The position numbers and the translations under genes are program-made. Below the pieces are notes generated by a model. It worked only from the letters and a program-made list of their open reading frames with translations. It was not told the DNA's origin and ran no database searches. A stretch of 64,000 nt of DNA. It comes from JAGQPD01 sp020426865 (GTDB taxonomy: Bacteria > Planctomycetota > Planctomycetia > Pirellulales > Pirellulaceae). The DNA lies in the NCBI GenBank assembly GCA_041399065.1, contig JAWKTN010000004.1, forward strand, positions 1-64,000, in the 5' to 3' direction. Below are positions 1 through 6,338 of this stretch, in pieces. The first letter of the stretch is position 1; every line of letters begins with the position of its first letter.

Positions 1-60
1 GCAATAAGACCCTCCCCGACGGCTTATCGCCGGGTCATCCGGTAATAATCAAGTTCGTCA
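1..60 (-). repeat. 60-bp dispersed repeat, copy 1 (inverted relative to copy 2)
   Basis: The reverse complement of these bases matches 5346-5405. The first 22 bases are identical (beginning TGACGAACTTG), a 14-base inner block CCCGGCGATAAGCC is identical, and both copies end in TTATTGC. The two copies face each other at the edges of the accessory block. Each has an internal GC-rich dyad around GGCGATAAGC. Function is unknown. Confidence 0.75.
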
Positions 61-70
61 GGAAAGAAGC

Positions 71-568
71 TTGACCCAAGAAAGTACATACGACCGGTTT
101 GCAATCATCACACGGAATTCGTTTGCCGACTTCCTTGATCGATACGCGGACAACAAAACCGGAGCGATCGAATGGGATCACTTTGTCGTTCAACACTACG
201 GCGATAGCTTCCTCGAAGAAGTTCGGCGCTGTGTCGTCCGCCTCGCGATTAACAAGTTGCCAATTCATGGCGATACGGACGCTGCACGCGATCTAATTCG
301 ATCATGGGCGACATTGCTTCGATCTTCCACGAACTCCGACGTTGAAAGAAAACCAGACGTTGCCACAATTGATATGACACCGTCAGAAGCGGTCTTGCTC
401 GATTCGATTCTGCGTCGATACTCGGAATCGAATATACTGACCGTTGAGAACGCGGCGGAACAGCAATGCCTTTGGAACATCCAATGTTTACTTGAAAAAC
501 ATGGAGACCAACCGGTTTGGCCATGCCTCAAGGATGCAACTGCGGAACTCAGTCCCGAAGAAACCTGA
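71..568 (+). CDS. Hypothetical protein, first gene cassette
   Basis: This 165-aa protein from a TTG start has no signal peptide, no membrane helix and no catalytic motif that I recognise. It is mostly helical and acidic, with a stretch rich in Glu/Asp/Arg in the middle. Its TGA stop (566-568) overlaps the first bases of the attC-like site at 567-657, the usual arrangement for a gene in an integron cassette. No good Shine-Dalgarno sequence precedes the start, so the start is uncertain. The frame is open and the amino-acid composition is protein-like, but no function can be given. Confidence 0.6.
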   Translation: MTQESTYDRFAIITRNSFADFLDRYADNKTGAIEWDHFVVQHYGDSFLEEVRRCVVRLAINKLPIHGDTDAARDLIRSWATLLRSSTNSDVERKPDVATIDMTPSEAVLLDSILRRYSESNILTVENAAEQQCLWNIQCLLEKHGDQPVWPCLKDATAELSPEET

Positions 569-657
569 CGAACCAAGCGATGCACCCAAGTCGCGGAGTC
601 GGGCGTTTTGAAAATTGAGAATCTCTCGCCGCGACTGGGTGATCGCGGTCGTTATCC
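567..657 (+). other. attC-like integron recombination site A
   Basis: The outer boxes are GACGAAC (567-573) and GTTATCC (651-657). The stem pairs 577-581 with 642-646 (GCGAT/ATCGC), 583-588 with 636-641 (CACCCA/TGGGTG) and 590-596 with 629-635 (GTCGCGG/CCGCGAC). That is 18 perfect pairs, with unpaired G582 and A589 on one arm only. Bulges on a single strand are the hallmark by which integron integrases choose the folded strand. The R' box departs from the textbook GTTRRRY. Confidence 0.8.
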
Positions 658-708
658 GACTCAATCGCCCAACTGTCTACTGCGGCCGAAATTCGCCACA
701 ATGCTGCA

Positions 709-1191
709 ATGAAAAGCGTGTACATCGAGACCACCGTGGTCGGCAACATTGCTGGTCGCATTCACTCAGATCCCTTGATTGCGTCGCGACAGACGATCAC
801 TCGAAACTGGTGGTCTACCGCATTGGATCGCTATGACATCTTCGCATCGGAGCTCGTCATTGACGAATGCAACGACGGAGACCCGACTGCCGCTGCTGAA
901 CGGCTGCTCGTTCTAGATGGTATCCGGCTCATCCAGTCGTCAACCGAGGCAGAATCATTGGTGGAAGCGTTGATTGACGGTCACGCCGTTCCCGCATCGG
1001 AACCGAGGGATGCCTCGCACATTGCTATTGCTGCGACGAACGGAATTGAATTCTTGGTTTCGTGGAACTTCAAGCATATACTTAATCCATCGACCACTCG
1101 AATGATAGAGTCGATCTGCCGTGATTGCGGGTTTGAACCGCCATCACTATGCACACCGGAGCAATTGTTGGAGGCATACGATGATTCCTGA
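709..1191 (+). CDS. PIN-domain VapC-family toxin-like ribonuclease
   Basis: The 160-aa protein begins with a YIETTVVGNIAG strand typical of one VapC/PIN subfamily, whose members cut RNA with acidic residues holding Mg2+. Candidate metal ligands are E7, E53 (in VIDEC) and D101 (in PRDASHIAIAA). The late motif SWNFKHILN is also characteristic of this subfamily. It lies between attC-like sites A and B and so belongs to a mobile cassette. The next frame (1181-1414) overlaps its end and may be its partner, although it has no recognisable DNA-binding fold. Family assignment is secure. The RNA target, and whether the pair works as a toxin-antitoxin system, are inference. Confidence 0.85.
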   Translation: MKSVYIETTVVGNIAGRIHSDPLIASRQTITRNWWSTALDRYDIFASELVIDECNDGDPTAAAERLLVLDGIRLIQSSTEAESLVEALIDGHAVPASEPRDASHIAIAATNGIEFLVSWNFKHILNPSTTRMIESICRDCGFEPPSLCTPEQLLEAYDDS

Positions 1192-1414
1192 CCCAACCGC
1201 AGAGATCAAACGCATCCGTCACGAACTTGGTGCTGCGGATGATTTTGATATCGCAAAAATATTCGCGCGGCTTCGACGTGCAGAATCCGAATCTGGCCGA
1301 ACTTATGTCCGCCGTTCACCAAGGAAACCGTCGGATAACAATGCGATGCACCGGAGCGGCGAAGCTGCGTCGCCTGAAGTGGAAAATCTATCGTCGCCGC
1401 CCGGTGATCGCTGA
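1181..1414 (+). CDS. Short partner protein whose C-terminus is encoded by an attC-like site
   Basis: This 77-aa frame starts at ATG 1181 inside the end of the PIN gene, so it is probably translationally coupled. The first ~45 residues (MIPDPTAEIKRIRHELGAA and onward) look like a short helical protein, comparable to small proteins found next to PIN toxins. The remaining third, starting near DNNAMHRSG, is simply the translation of the attC-like site at 1333-1422. It may be an antitoxin, but no known antitoxin fold is visible. The tail is explained by DNA structure rather than by protein function. Confidence 0.6.
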   Translation: MIPDPTAEIKRIRHELGAADDFDIAKIFARLRRAESESGRTYVRRSPRKPSDNNAMHRSGEAASPEVENLSSPPGDR

Positions 1415-1422
1415 CGTTCTGC
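1333..1422 (+). other. attC-like integron recombination site B
   Basis: The boxes are GGATAAC (1333-1339) and GTTCTGC (1416-1422). The stem pairs GCGAT 1343-1347 with 1407-1411, CACCGG 1349-1354 with 1401-1406, and GCGGCGA 1356-1362 with 1394-1400. G1348 and A1355 are unpaired, at exactly the positions bulged in site A. The inner stem sequence differs from site A but compensating changes preserve the pairing. Its left box is the reverse complement of the right box of site A. Confidence 0.83.
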
Positions 1423-1460
1423 GACTCATGAAAACTCATCGATAATCGAGACTCTAATCG

Positions 1461-1901
1461 ATGGCGAAGCGAAAACGGAAGAAGAAGGCTGCGGCGAAGA
1501 GAACGCGATCGAAGCCGACGTATCAGGTCTTCGTCAGCCATGCTACGGCCGACAAGTGGATCGCCACTACTTTCTGTGAGAAGATTGACGCGACGGGGGC
1601 AACATCGTTTCGCGATGATCGAGACATTAACGGCGGCGATAGCATTCCGCAGTCGATACGTAGCGAAATCCAAGTGTCACGCGAATTGGTGGTTTTGCTT
1701 TCGCCAGACTCAATCGAACGACCTTGGGTTTTGCTCGAAGTTGGGGCTGCGTGGGGACGAAGAAAGGACTATCGGATTGTTCCCGTACTTTGCCATGTCT
1801 CATTCGATGCGATTCCGGATATAATTGAAGGAAAAAAAGCGTTTCACATCAACGACTTTGACAAATACCTAGCCGAACTAAAACGGCGGGTGAAAAAATG
1901 A
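1461..1901 (+). CDS. TIR-domain protein, first of a pair
   Basis: This 146-aa protein has a basic Lys/Arg-rich N-terminus (residues 1-19) followed by a compact TIR domain. Visible TIR features are YQVFVSHATADK (βA and the following loop) and the helix WVLLEVGAAW, whose E93 sits where catalytic TIR proteins carry the NAD-cleaving glutamate. The protein is essentially a lone TIR domain. Bacterial TIR proteins often cleave NAD+ or make cyclic ADP-ribose signals in phage defence. The gene lies between attC-like sites B and C and overlaps the second TIR gene by 4 bases (ATGA), which implies co-translation. Its role in defence is inference. Confidence 0.85.
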   Translation: MAKRKRKKKAAAKRTRSKPTYQVFVSHATADKWIATTFCEKIDATGATSFRDDRDINGGDSIPQSIRSEIQVSRELVVLLSPDSIERPWVLLEVGAAWGRRKDYRIVPVLCHVSFDAIPDIIEGKKAFHINDFDKYLAELKRRVKK

Positions 1902-2518
1902 CGGCTACAGCAACTCCAACTTTCGACGTTTTCGTTTCCCACAGCTTGCGCGACCGGGAGTTTGCGGCGGATGTCGCGGATCGGCTGAAAGCAGAGGGCC
2001 TTCAACCTTTTCACGACGCAAGCGTTCCACTGGGACAAGAGATTAGCAAGGCTATTTGGGATGCCCTCGCAGAATGCCATGCCTTCATCGTTATCGTATC
2101 ACCTGACTCCACGCCCGATGCAATGGGGATGGTTGAATTGGGCGCTGCAACAGCATGGAACAAGCCAATTTTTGTCCTGCTGAATGGTCCAGCGTCCTCT
2201 CGAATCCCCAAAGCTCTTGAGAGTTACCAAGTGTATCCTCGCAATCGTCTCGATGAGGTTTTGACCCAAATCCGCCGAAACCTTGAACCAATTACGGATG
2301 ACGAGCGCGAAGTGCTGACGGAAACCTATCGTGAACTCAGCATACCGGCAGATCGCCTGAGCCAATCGCCCAGGGACCTTCAACAACTCGTGTCAACATT
2401 CAATGCGAAGACCAAAAAACAACTCTCAGGAACACGCCTGCTGTCGGAATTGCTGCGGATGCGAAAACAAGCGAAGCTACCGCGCCTAAGCACAAAACGT
2501 CGCAGAACAAAACCGTGA
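1898..2518 (+). CDS. TIR-domain protein with helical C-terminal extension
   Basis: The 206-aa protein has an N-terminal TIR domain (about residues 8-115: FDVFVSHSLRDREFA, then GMVELGAATAW with putative catalytic E80). A mostly helical, Lys/Arg-rich tail of about 85 residues follows and could be a sensing or oligomerisation part. The start ATG overlaps the stop of the preceding TIR gene (ATGA at 1898-1901). The TGA stop (2516-2518) lies inside attC-like site C. Two different TIR proteins in one cassette suggest a heteromeric or effector/regulator pair. NADase activity is predicted from the family, not shown. Confidence 0.85.
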   Translation: MTATATPTFDVFVSHSLRDREFAADVADRLKAEGLQPFHDASVPLGQEISKAIWDALAECHAFIVIVSPDSTPDAMGMVELGAATAWNKPIFVLLNGPASSRIPKALESYQVYPRNRLDEVLTQIRRNLEPITDDEREVLTETYRELSIPADRLSQSPRDLQQLVSTFNAKTKKQLSGTRLLSELLRMRKQAKLPRLSTKRRRTKP

Positions 2519-2590
2519 ACGTGCGGCGAAGTTAGGCGGATCTGAAATTGACAATCGTTCGTCGCCGCCCGGTTACGGCTGGCGTTCTGT
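2502..2590 (+). other. attC-like integron recombination site C
   Basis: The boxes are GCAGAAC (2502-2508) and GTTCTGT (2584-2590). Pairing is CCGT 2513-2516 with 2575-2578, AAC 2518-2520 with GTT 2572-2574, and GCGGCGA 2523-2529 with TCGCCGC 2562-2568. An unpaired G2517 corresponds to the first bulge of sites A and B. The middle of the stem is a little degraded at 2521-2522. The left box is the exact reverse complement of the right box of site B, as expected for neighbouring cassettes. Confidence 0.75.
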
Positions 2591-2940
2591 CAAAGTTCCA
2601 CGGCTGTCCCCGCCGTATCGCGGCAACGCCGCAGGGGCCGATTCGCCGCAACGCACGACGCGCTGGCGTAGAACACCCGCATGCCACTTCGTCGTGTTCG
2701 ATGATCGCGCCAACAATGGAACGAATGTCGAATCTCGGTCGACCGACGACGAGCGACTGCAAGTACCGCGATGCCGAGTATGACTGCGAACCCGGCGCTC
2801 TACCGTAACACACTTGTGTCGGGCCTTCGGCCCTGGAGGCGCGGGGCGCGGAAACCGGGCCCTTCGGGCCCGGCAGGGGTTGTGAAGGGCCTTCGGCCCA
2901 GGGACGGCGAGCTCGAGGTGGCGTTCGTTCAAGAAGGAAT
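2591..2940 (+). repeat. GC-rich palindromic region, left arm of an imperfect inverted repeat
   Basis: No convincing gene is visible. The stretch shares several blocks with the reverse complement of 4310-4544: CACGGCTGTCCCC, GCCGTATCGCGGCAACGCC, CGATGATCGCGCC, ACCGGGCCCTTCGGGCCCGG and GACGGCGAGCTCGA. It also contains nested palindromes such as GGGCCCTTCGGGCCC and GGGCCTTCGGCCC. Frames open here have composition dictated by these palindromes and are not believed. Confidence 0.7.
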
Positions 2941-3245
2941 GAAGTAGAAGATGATTCCCATGCGAACTGACGCGATGCTGGCGCATCGGTAGCGGTAAAT
3001 AGATGAGTCATTGGCACGGGCTTTGCTTTTAGAGCGTCACATGCCAGCTGCGCGGGGTCTGACCCGAATGGCACTACATGCCGGAAGTGGTGTAGTGACG
3101 CGGGTTGGCGCGCTGGCGGGTTTTCGGGGCCCGGCGGCCGCCAAGAACATAAGTGACGCGGAGTAGGCACATGTCGGCGATGCGCTCGGTGCGCAAGTCG
3201 GCGCGATCCGCCAGCGCTATCGCGCTGAAAGCGCCGCGATAAACG
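2941..3245. other. Intergenic, no gene recognised
   Basis: The stretch is GC-rich and without clear coding signal. It includes short palindromic pieces (GGGGCCCGGCGGCCGCC near 3138; GGCGCGATCCGCCAGCGC near 3199) and lies directly downstream of the broken transposase. It probably contains decayed mobile DNA. Confidence 0.4.
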
Positions 3246-3926
3246 CTAACGCTCGTGATTCATTTTCTCGGAATTCCTTTCTCCGTAAGTGACCATCATT
3301 GGCGCCGTGGTCCAAGTGCCGGTAACAACCTGCAGACCGTGTGTAAAGCTTAGTCGGATGGGAGTCTTCCCGTGAGCAACGGCTGCCTGCAACAACTTTA
3401 GTCGGACGAGATTGTACGCCAGTAGGCAAGTCCAAATCTCTTTCTCTACCATTTCTGGCGACTTGCAGCGAAGGTCATTCATTCCCATGCTGCTCTTGAG
3501 TGCGCGGATATTCAATTCCACTGTCCACCGTTCATGGTAGAGAGCAGCAACGTCAGCGGCTGGATATTTCACGCTGTCCAAGAGCGTAGTAACGACGATG
3601 ATCTCCTTGGGACGAAAGCCGGGTGTGTTAACCTGATGGATGATCACACGCAACTTCAACGTTGGAGGCATCGCCTCGTAGGTTTCTTGATCCATCCAGT
3701 CTGGAGCCGATGGGCGCTGAATCGTTACCTCGTAATCGTCTTTGCCCAATCGCTTTGCCGTCGACAAATCCAAGTTGCGACTACCATTGCCGGCCGTCAC
3801 AACATCAACGCCTTGCTGTAAGAACGCTGATGTCGAGACCAGAGCATTGAGGATGACTTGAAAACGATACGGAAACGATGGCTTTGAAAAAGAAATAGAA
3901 AAAGAAATAGGACCCTCCTTGAACAA
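3246..3926 (-). pseudogene. Broken IS4-family transposase (C-terminal part)
   Basis: From about residue 35 the frame reads like the C-terminal half of IS4-type DDE transposases: QQGVDVV, then APDWMDQETYEAMPP, then ALYHERWTVELNIRALKSSM (the Y-2-R-W-x-E-L-x-I-R signature bearing the third catalytic Glu), then LRCKSPEMVEKEIWTCLLAYNL. The N-terminal half with the first two catalytic Asp residues is missing. Residues 1-30 are unrelated low-complexity sequence, and the last ~35 residues look frameshifted. It cannot encode an active enzyme. It sits between two inverted GC-rich arms. Confidence 0.85.
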
Positions 3927-4309
3927 AACCTTTCGATCGCCAAGGACGGCCCTATGTCGTTCACGCCCAATGACATTACGTCAAGGACGGTCAGAAAATC
4001 AAGATCAACCTACCGCGCAGGACAACACTTGCAAGAGGAGATACGCACCCTCGGCGAGATCCAGCGTGGGGAACCGCTAGCCAACCAAACTGTGGCTCCT
4101 GCCGGGCAAGCCGGCGAGGGGGCCAAGGAACGACACAATGGTAATCCCGTTTTGCCATTCGCGCCAAGATGCGCGAACTCGCGGCTACTGCCAACTCGCT
4201 ATGCCGTATGTGTGTCGGCCCTTCGGGCCTGGACGCGGGGGAGCACGCCACCGGTGGCTGCGCCGCCGGCAGAGGTTGTTGCGGCCCTCCGGGCCACGGC
4301 CTGGAAGGC
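3927..4309. other. Intergenic remnant, no intact gene
   Basis: This is the flank of the broken transposase. Frames run through it on both strands but carry no recognisable domain. A GC-rich palindromic segment (CGGCCCTTCGGGCCTGG at 4217, CGGCCCTCCGGGCCACGGCC at 4283) begins towards its right end. Confidence 0.4.
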
Positions 4310-4544
4310 CTTTGCAGCGATAGAACGAACGCCACGTCGAGCTCGCCGTCCCAGGGCCGAAGGCCCTTCAGAACCCCTGCCGGGCCCGAAGGGCCCGGTT
4401 TCCGCGGCGCGATCATCGAGTACGAGTAGGAGTACCGCTGCGCTGAGTACGAGTACGGCGAAGTGCCACCCGGGTCTCTGACGCCAGCGAGTCGTGCCTT
4501 GCGGCGTTGCCGCGATACGGCTGGGGACAGCCGTGGTACGGCTG
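4310..4544 (-). repeat. GC-rich palindromic region, right arm of the inverted repeat
   Basis: Read on the minus strand from the attC-like site D, this region repeats the order of blocks found after site C on the plus strand (see 2591-2940), with insertions. One insertion is a run of near-hexanucleotide repeats of GTACGA/GTACTC type at 4428-4461. Both arms therefore start at an attC-like site and run towards the transposase remnant. Confidence 0.7.
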
Positions 4545-4634
4545 GCAGAACGCCCAAGTTCACCCGGTCGCCGCGAGTGAGTTTGGTTTCAGTGACAGTG
4601 TCTTCGGCGACTAGGGTGCAACTTTTTCTTCGTC
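4545..4634 (-). other. attC-like site D, opposite orientation, one box degraded
   Basis: On the minus strand the right box is GTTCTGC (4551-4545), identical to that of site B. The left box is GACGAAG (4634-4628), with AAG in place of AAC. The stem pairs AAGTT 4556-4560 with 4620-4624, CACCC 4561-4565 with 4614-4618, and GTCGCCG 4567-4573 with 4605-4611. The unpaired bases lie on the 4605-4624 arm (C4619 and one of 4612/4613), the mirror image of sites A-C. This shows the reversed orientation. The altered left box may make it inactive. Confidence 0.7.
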
Positions 4635-4723
4635 AGACTGTGTGGAGTTGCTGTCGCCAACAAACGGATATTGGCGTATGCTGTCGGATGGGGGAAATTG
4701 TATCACCGACAGCAAGTAGGGGA

Positions 4724-4981
4724 ATGGCTATGATCTCAGAACATAGTAAGGGTGTCGCTGAGAAGGCGAAACGACTCTATGCCGAGCGACTTCAGGCCGA
4801 TTTGGAGAGCGACCATCTGAATAGATTTGTCGCGATCGAGCCGGAATCCGGTGATTTCTTCATCGCCGATTCATTTAGCTCGGCCGTGGCCAACGCACGG
4901 AAAATGTACCCCGATCGCATCTCCTTCGTAATTCGAATTGGCCATGAAGCGGCCATCCATATTGGAGGAATGTCGAATTGA
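4724..4981 (+). CDS. Small DUF5678-like protein paired with the aspartic protease
   Basis: This 85-aa protein has a helical N-terminus followed by an α/β stretch: RFVAIEPESGDFFIADSFSS, then ANARKMYPD, then SFVIRIG. That pattern (a 'keeps-value' strand, a helix, then a strand ending in RIG) resembles the DUF5678 family. ATG 4724 follows a purine-rich AGTAGGGGA. The stop overlaps the next start by four bases (TTGA), so the two are almost certainly co-translated. Such small proteins are repeatedly found ahead of clan AA protease genes. The molecular role is not known. A toxin-antitoxin-like relation has been suspected for similar pairs and is only inference here. Confidence 0.75.
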   Translation: MAMISEHSKGVAEKAKRLYAERLQADLESDHLNRFVAIEPESGDFFIADSFSSAVANARKMYPDRISFVIRIGHEAAIHIGGMSN

Positions 4982-5340
4982 ATGGAATCGTCGACGATTC
5001 ACGTCGTGCTCTGGTCGATCTGCGTGTTGGACGTACGGAATCCGAACAGCCGTCCACGATCACAGTCTGGGTCGACACCGCGTTCGATGGGTTCCTGGTA
5101 TTTCCGCGCACGATGATCGAAGATCTGGGGCTGGATCAGGAGGCGTTGGCAGAAGCTATCCTGGCCGATGGACGCCACGTTACGCTGGAGTCGTATGGTT
5201 GCCATGTGGAGTGGTTTGGCAAGACTGTTGCGGCACAGGTCATCGCCAATGAGGGGCAACTTCCTTTGCTGGGTACCGAGCTGCTCGCCGAACACCGGCT
5301 GGTTGTCGACTACGCTGCCCGAACCGTTGCCCTCGACTAG
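4978..5340 (+). CDS. Clan AA retropepsin-like aspartic protease
   Basis: This 120-aa single-domain protein reads like the AF_0612-type clan AA proteases: WVDTAFDGFLVFP (family consensus VDTGFDGFL, catalytic Asp in VDT), then LADGRHVTLESYGCHVEW, then the conserved end PLLGTELLAEHRLVVDY. As in retropepsins, a homodimer would bring two DTx motifs together. Gly of the usual DTG is Ala here (DTA), which may reduce activity. It starts with TTG inside the stop of the upstream gene. The 60-bp dispersed repeat begins 5 bases after its stop. Confidence 0.85.
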   Translation: MNGIVDDSRRALVDLRVGRTESEQPSTITVWVDTAFDGFLVFPRTMIEDLGLDQEALAEAILADGRHVTLESYGCHVEWFGKTVAAQVIANEGQLPLLGTELLAEHRLVVDYAARTVALD

Positions 5341-5345
5341 TCGTC

Positions 5346-5405
5346 TGACGAACTTGATTATTACCGGCGGCCCCGGCGATAAGCCCTCGCTGGGGCAGTT
5401 ATTGC
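5346..5405 (+). repeat. 60-bp dispersed repeat, copy 2
   Basis: This is the inverted partner of 1-60. It contains an internal hairpin GCCCC-G-GCGA/TCGC-T-GGGGC and lies directly after the protease gene, at the right edge of the accessory block. A short match to its first 11 bases (TGACGAACTTG) recurs at 6041. Confidence 0.75.
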
Positions 5406-5423
5406 CGAATCGGCGACAAGTCG

Positions 5424-5543
5424 ATGGATAATTATCCCTTACTTATTGCCGATGACCGTGAACTTGGCGAGCGTAAGGGAAAAGACGTGTTCGACGGGTA
5501 CCGTGCGTTTGATCCAGGTTATCCTCGTGCTCAAACGGAATAG
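5424..5543 (+). CDS. Possible 39-aa peptide
   Basis: A short frame from ATG 5424 encodes a charged peptide containing LLIADDRELGERKGKDVFDG. It has no ribosome-binding site and no known family. It could be the remnant of a longer gene. It is listed because no other gene covers the stretch. Confidence 0.2.
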   Translation: MDNYPLLIADDRELGERKGKDVFDGYRAFDPGYPRAQTE

Positions 5544-5621
5544 CCATTGTCTTTTCCATCCAAGGGACGGACAGGATCTTTACGAGGGGAACTTAGGTTT
5601 CCTATAGCCGAGGCGATTCCC

Positions 5622-5753
5622 ATGGCGTGGTACCGCTTCCGTGTCTCGGGCCTCTTCGCGATTACATTTGCCGTTGCATTTTTTGTATCCTTAGTTATTC
5701 AATACGTCGTGATTTTCGCATTGATTTGGTGGGCGGGACAAAGACAGAAATAG
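5622..5753 (+). CDS. Possible 43-aa single-helix membrane peptide
   Basis: From ATG 5622 a short frame gives one strong hydrophobic helix (FAITFAVAFFVSLVIQYVVI) followed by a basic end. The composition fits a small membrane protein of a kind often seen in planctomycetes. There is no family match that I know and only a weak upstream purine run. Confidence 0.35.
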   Translation: MAWYRFRVSGLFAITFAVAFFVSLVIQYVVIFALIWWAGQRQK

Positions 5754-6093
5754 GTATGCCAATCTGCAATGTTGCATCACGTGTCCTGGTGCAATACTGC
5801 TTCCTCCGGGCCATCGGTACCCGCGATCGTAGCGGCGACGGCGATGAACTGAATCGAGTGCAGCGAGTGCGTTGTCCGCGGCACGACTCGTCGATCTTCG
5901 ACTTGTTGAAAGTGTTCCGTGAACGATATGACTCCATCAGTAACCATCGCGTCTGGCTGCTCGCGGCTGCTCGCGCGTCTGGCTGCTCGGCTGCTCGCAA
6001 AATCGACGTCCTGTCGCCACGCACGGCCGCTAGCCTTGGGTGACGAACTTGGCCGTTGATTGTGACAGGGTGCGACGGCTCACGGCTCGAGTC
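5754..6093. other. Intergenic with short imperfect tandem repeat, no gene recognised
   Basis: No convincing gene. Bases 5949-6000 contain a duplicated phrase (CGTCTGGCTGCTCG, with shorter GGCTGCTCGC units between). The short phrase TGACGAACTTG at 6041 repeats the start of the 60-bp dispersed repeat. Confidence 0.4.
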
Positions 6094-6288
6094 TTAAAGT
6101 AGATCCAACTCGCCATCACCGGTGGCCTCGATGTACTCTAGGCGTTCGCAGAGCTCGTTCAGCTCGTTTTGAATGCGGCCTTTGGCGCGGTTGTTGACCG
6201 AGTAGGAGAGGTCGCCGATCAGTTGCGAGAGATAGTACGGCTTGATCTTCAGGGTGCCGATTTCGCCGCGATCGAGGAAATGCTTCAA
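6094..6288 (-). CDS. Hypothetical helical protein, start uncertain
   Basis: This 64-aa charged, helical protein contains KPYYLSQLIGDLSYSVNNR and ends in GDGELDLL. I recognise no family. TTG 6288 is the first possible start, but the frame stays open upstream for about 45 more codons (to near 6420) and overlaps the end of the next upstream gene in another frame. It may therefore begin by ribosome slippage or an unusual start, or be a gene that has lost its start. Codon choice looks genuine. Confidence 0.45.
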   Translation of the reverse strand: MKHFLDRGEIGTLKIKPYYLSQLIGDLSYSVNNRAKGRIQNELNELCERLEYIEATGDGELDLL

Positions 6289-6338
6289 TTGCTTCTTTTC
6301 GGGCTCAAGAAGAGATGGTTCTTCTTGGCAATCATTGC

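Noticed and set aside
2532..3170. Frames of 130-210 codons in the GC-rich palindromic region
   Set aside because: The amino-acid composition (Pro, Arg, Gly) follows the palindromic DNA, and similar frames occur in the inverted arm.
5346..5405. Considered as a fifth attC-like site, since it starts TGACGAAC right after a stop codon
   Set aside because: The arms do not pair towards a GTT box: the left spacer is ~16 bases, the right one base. It is a different repeat family.
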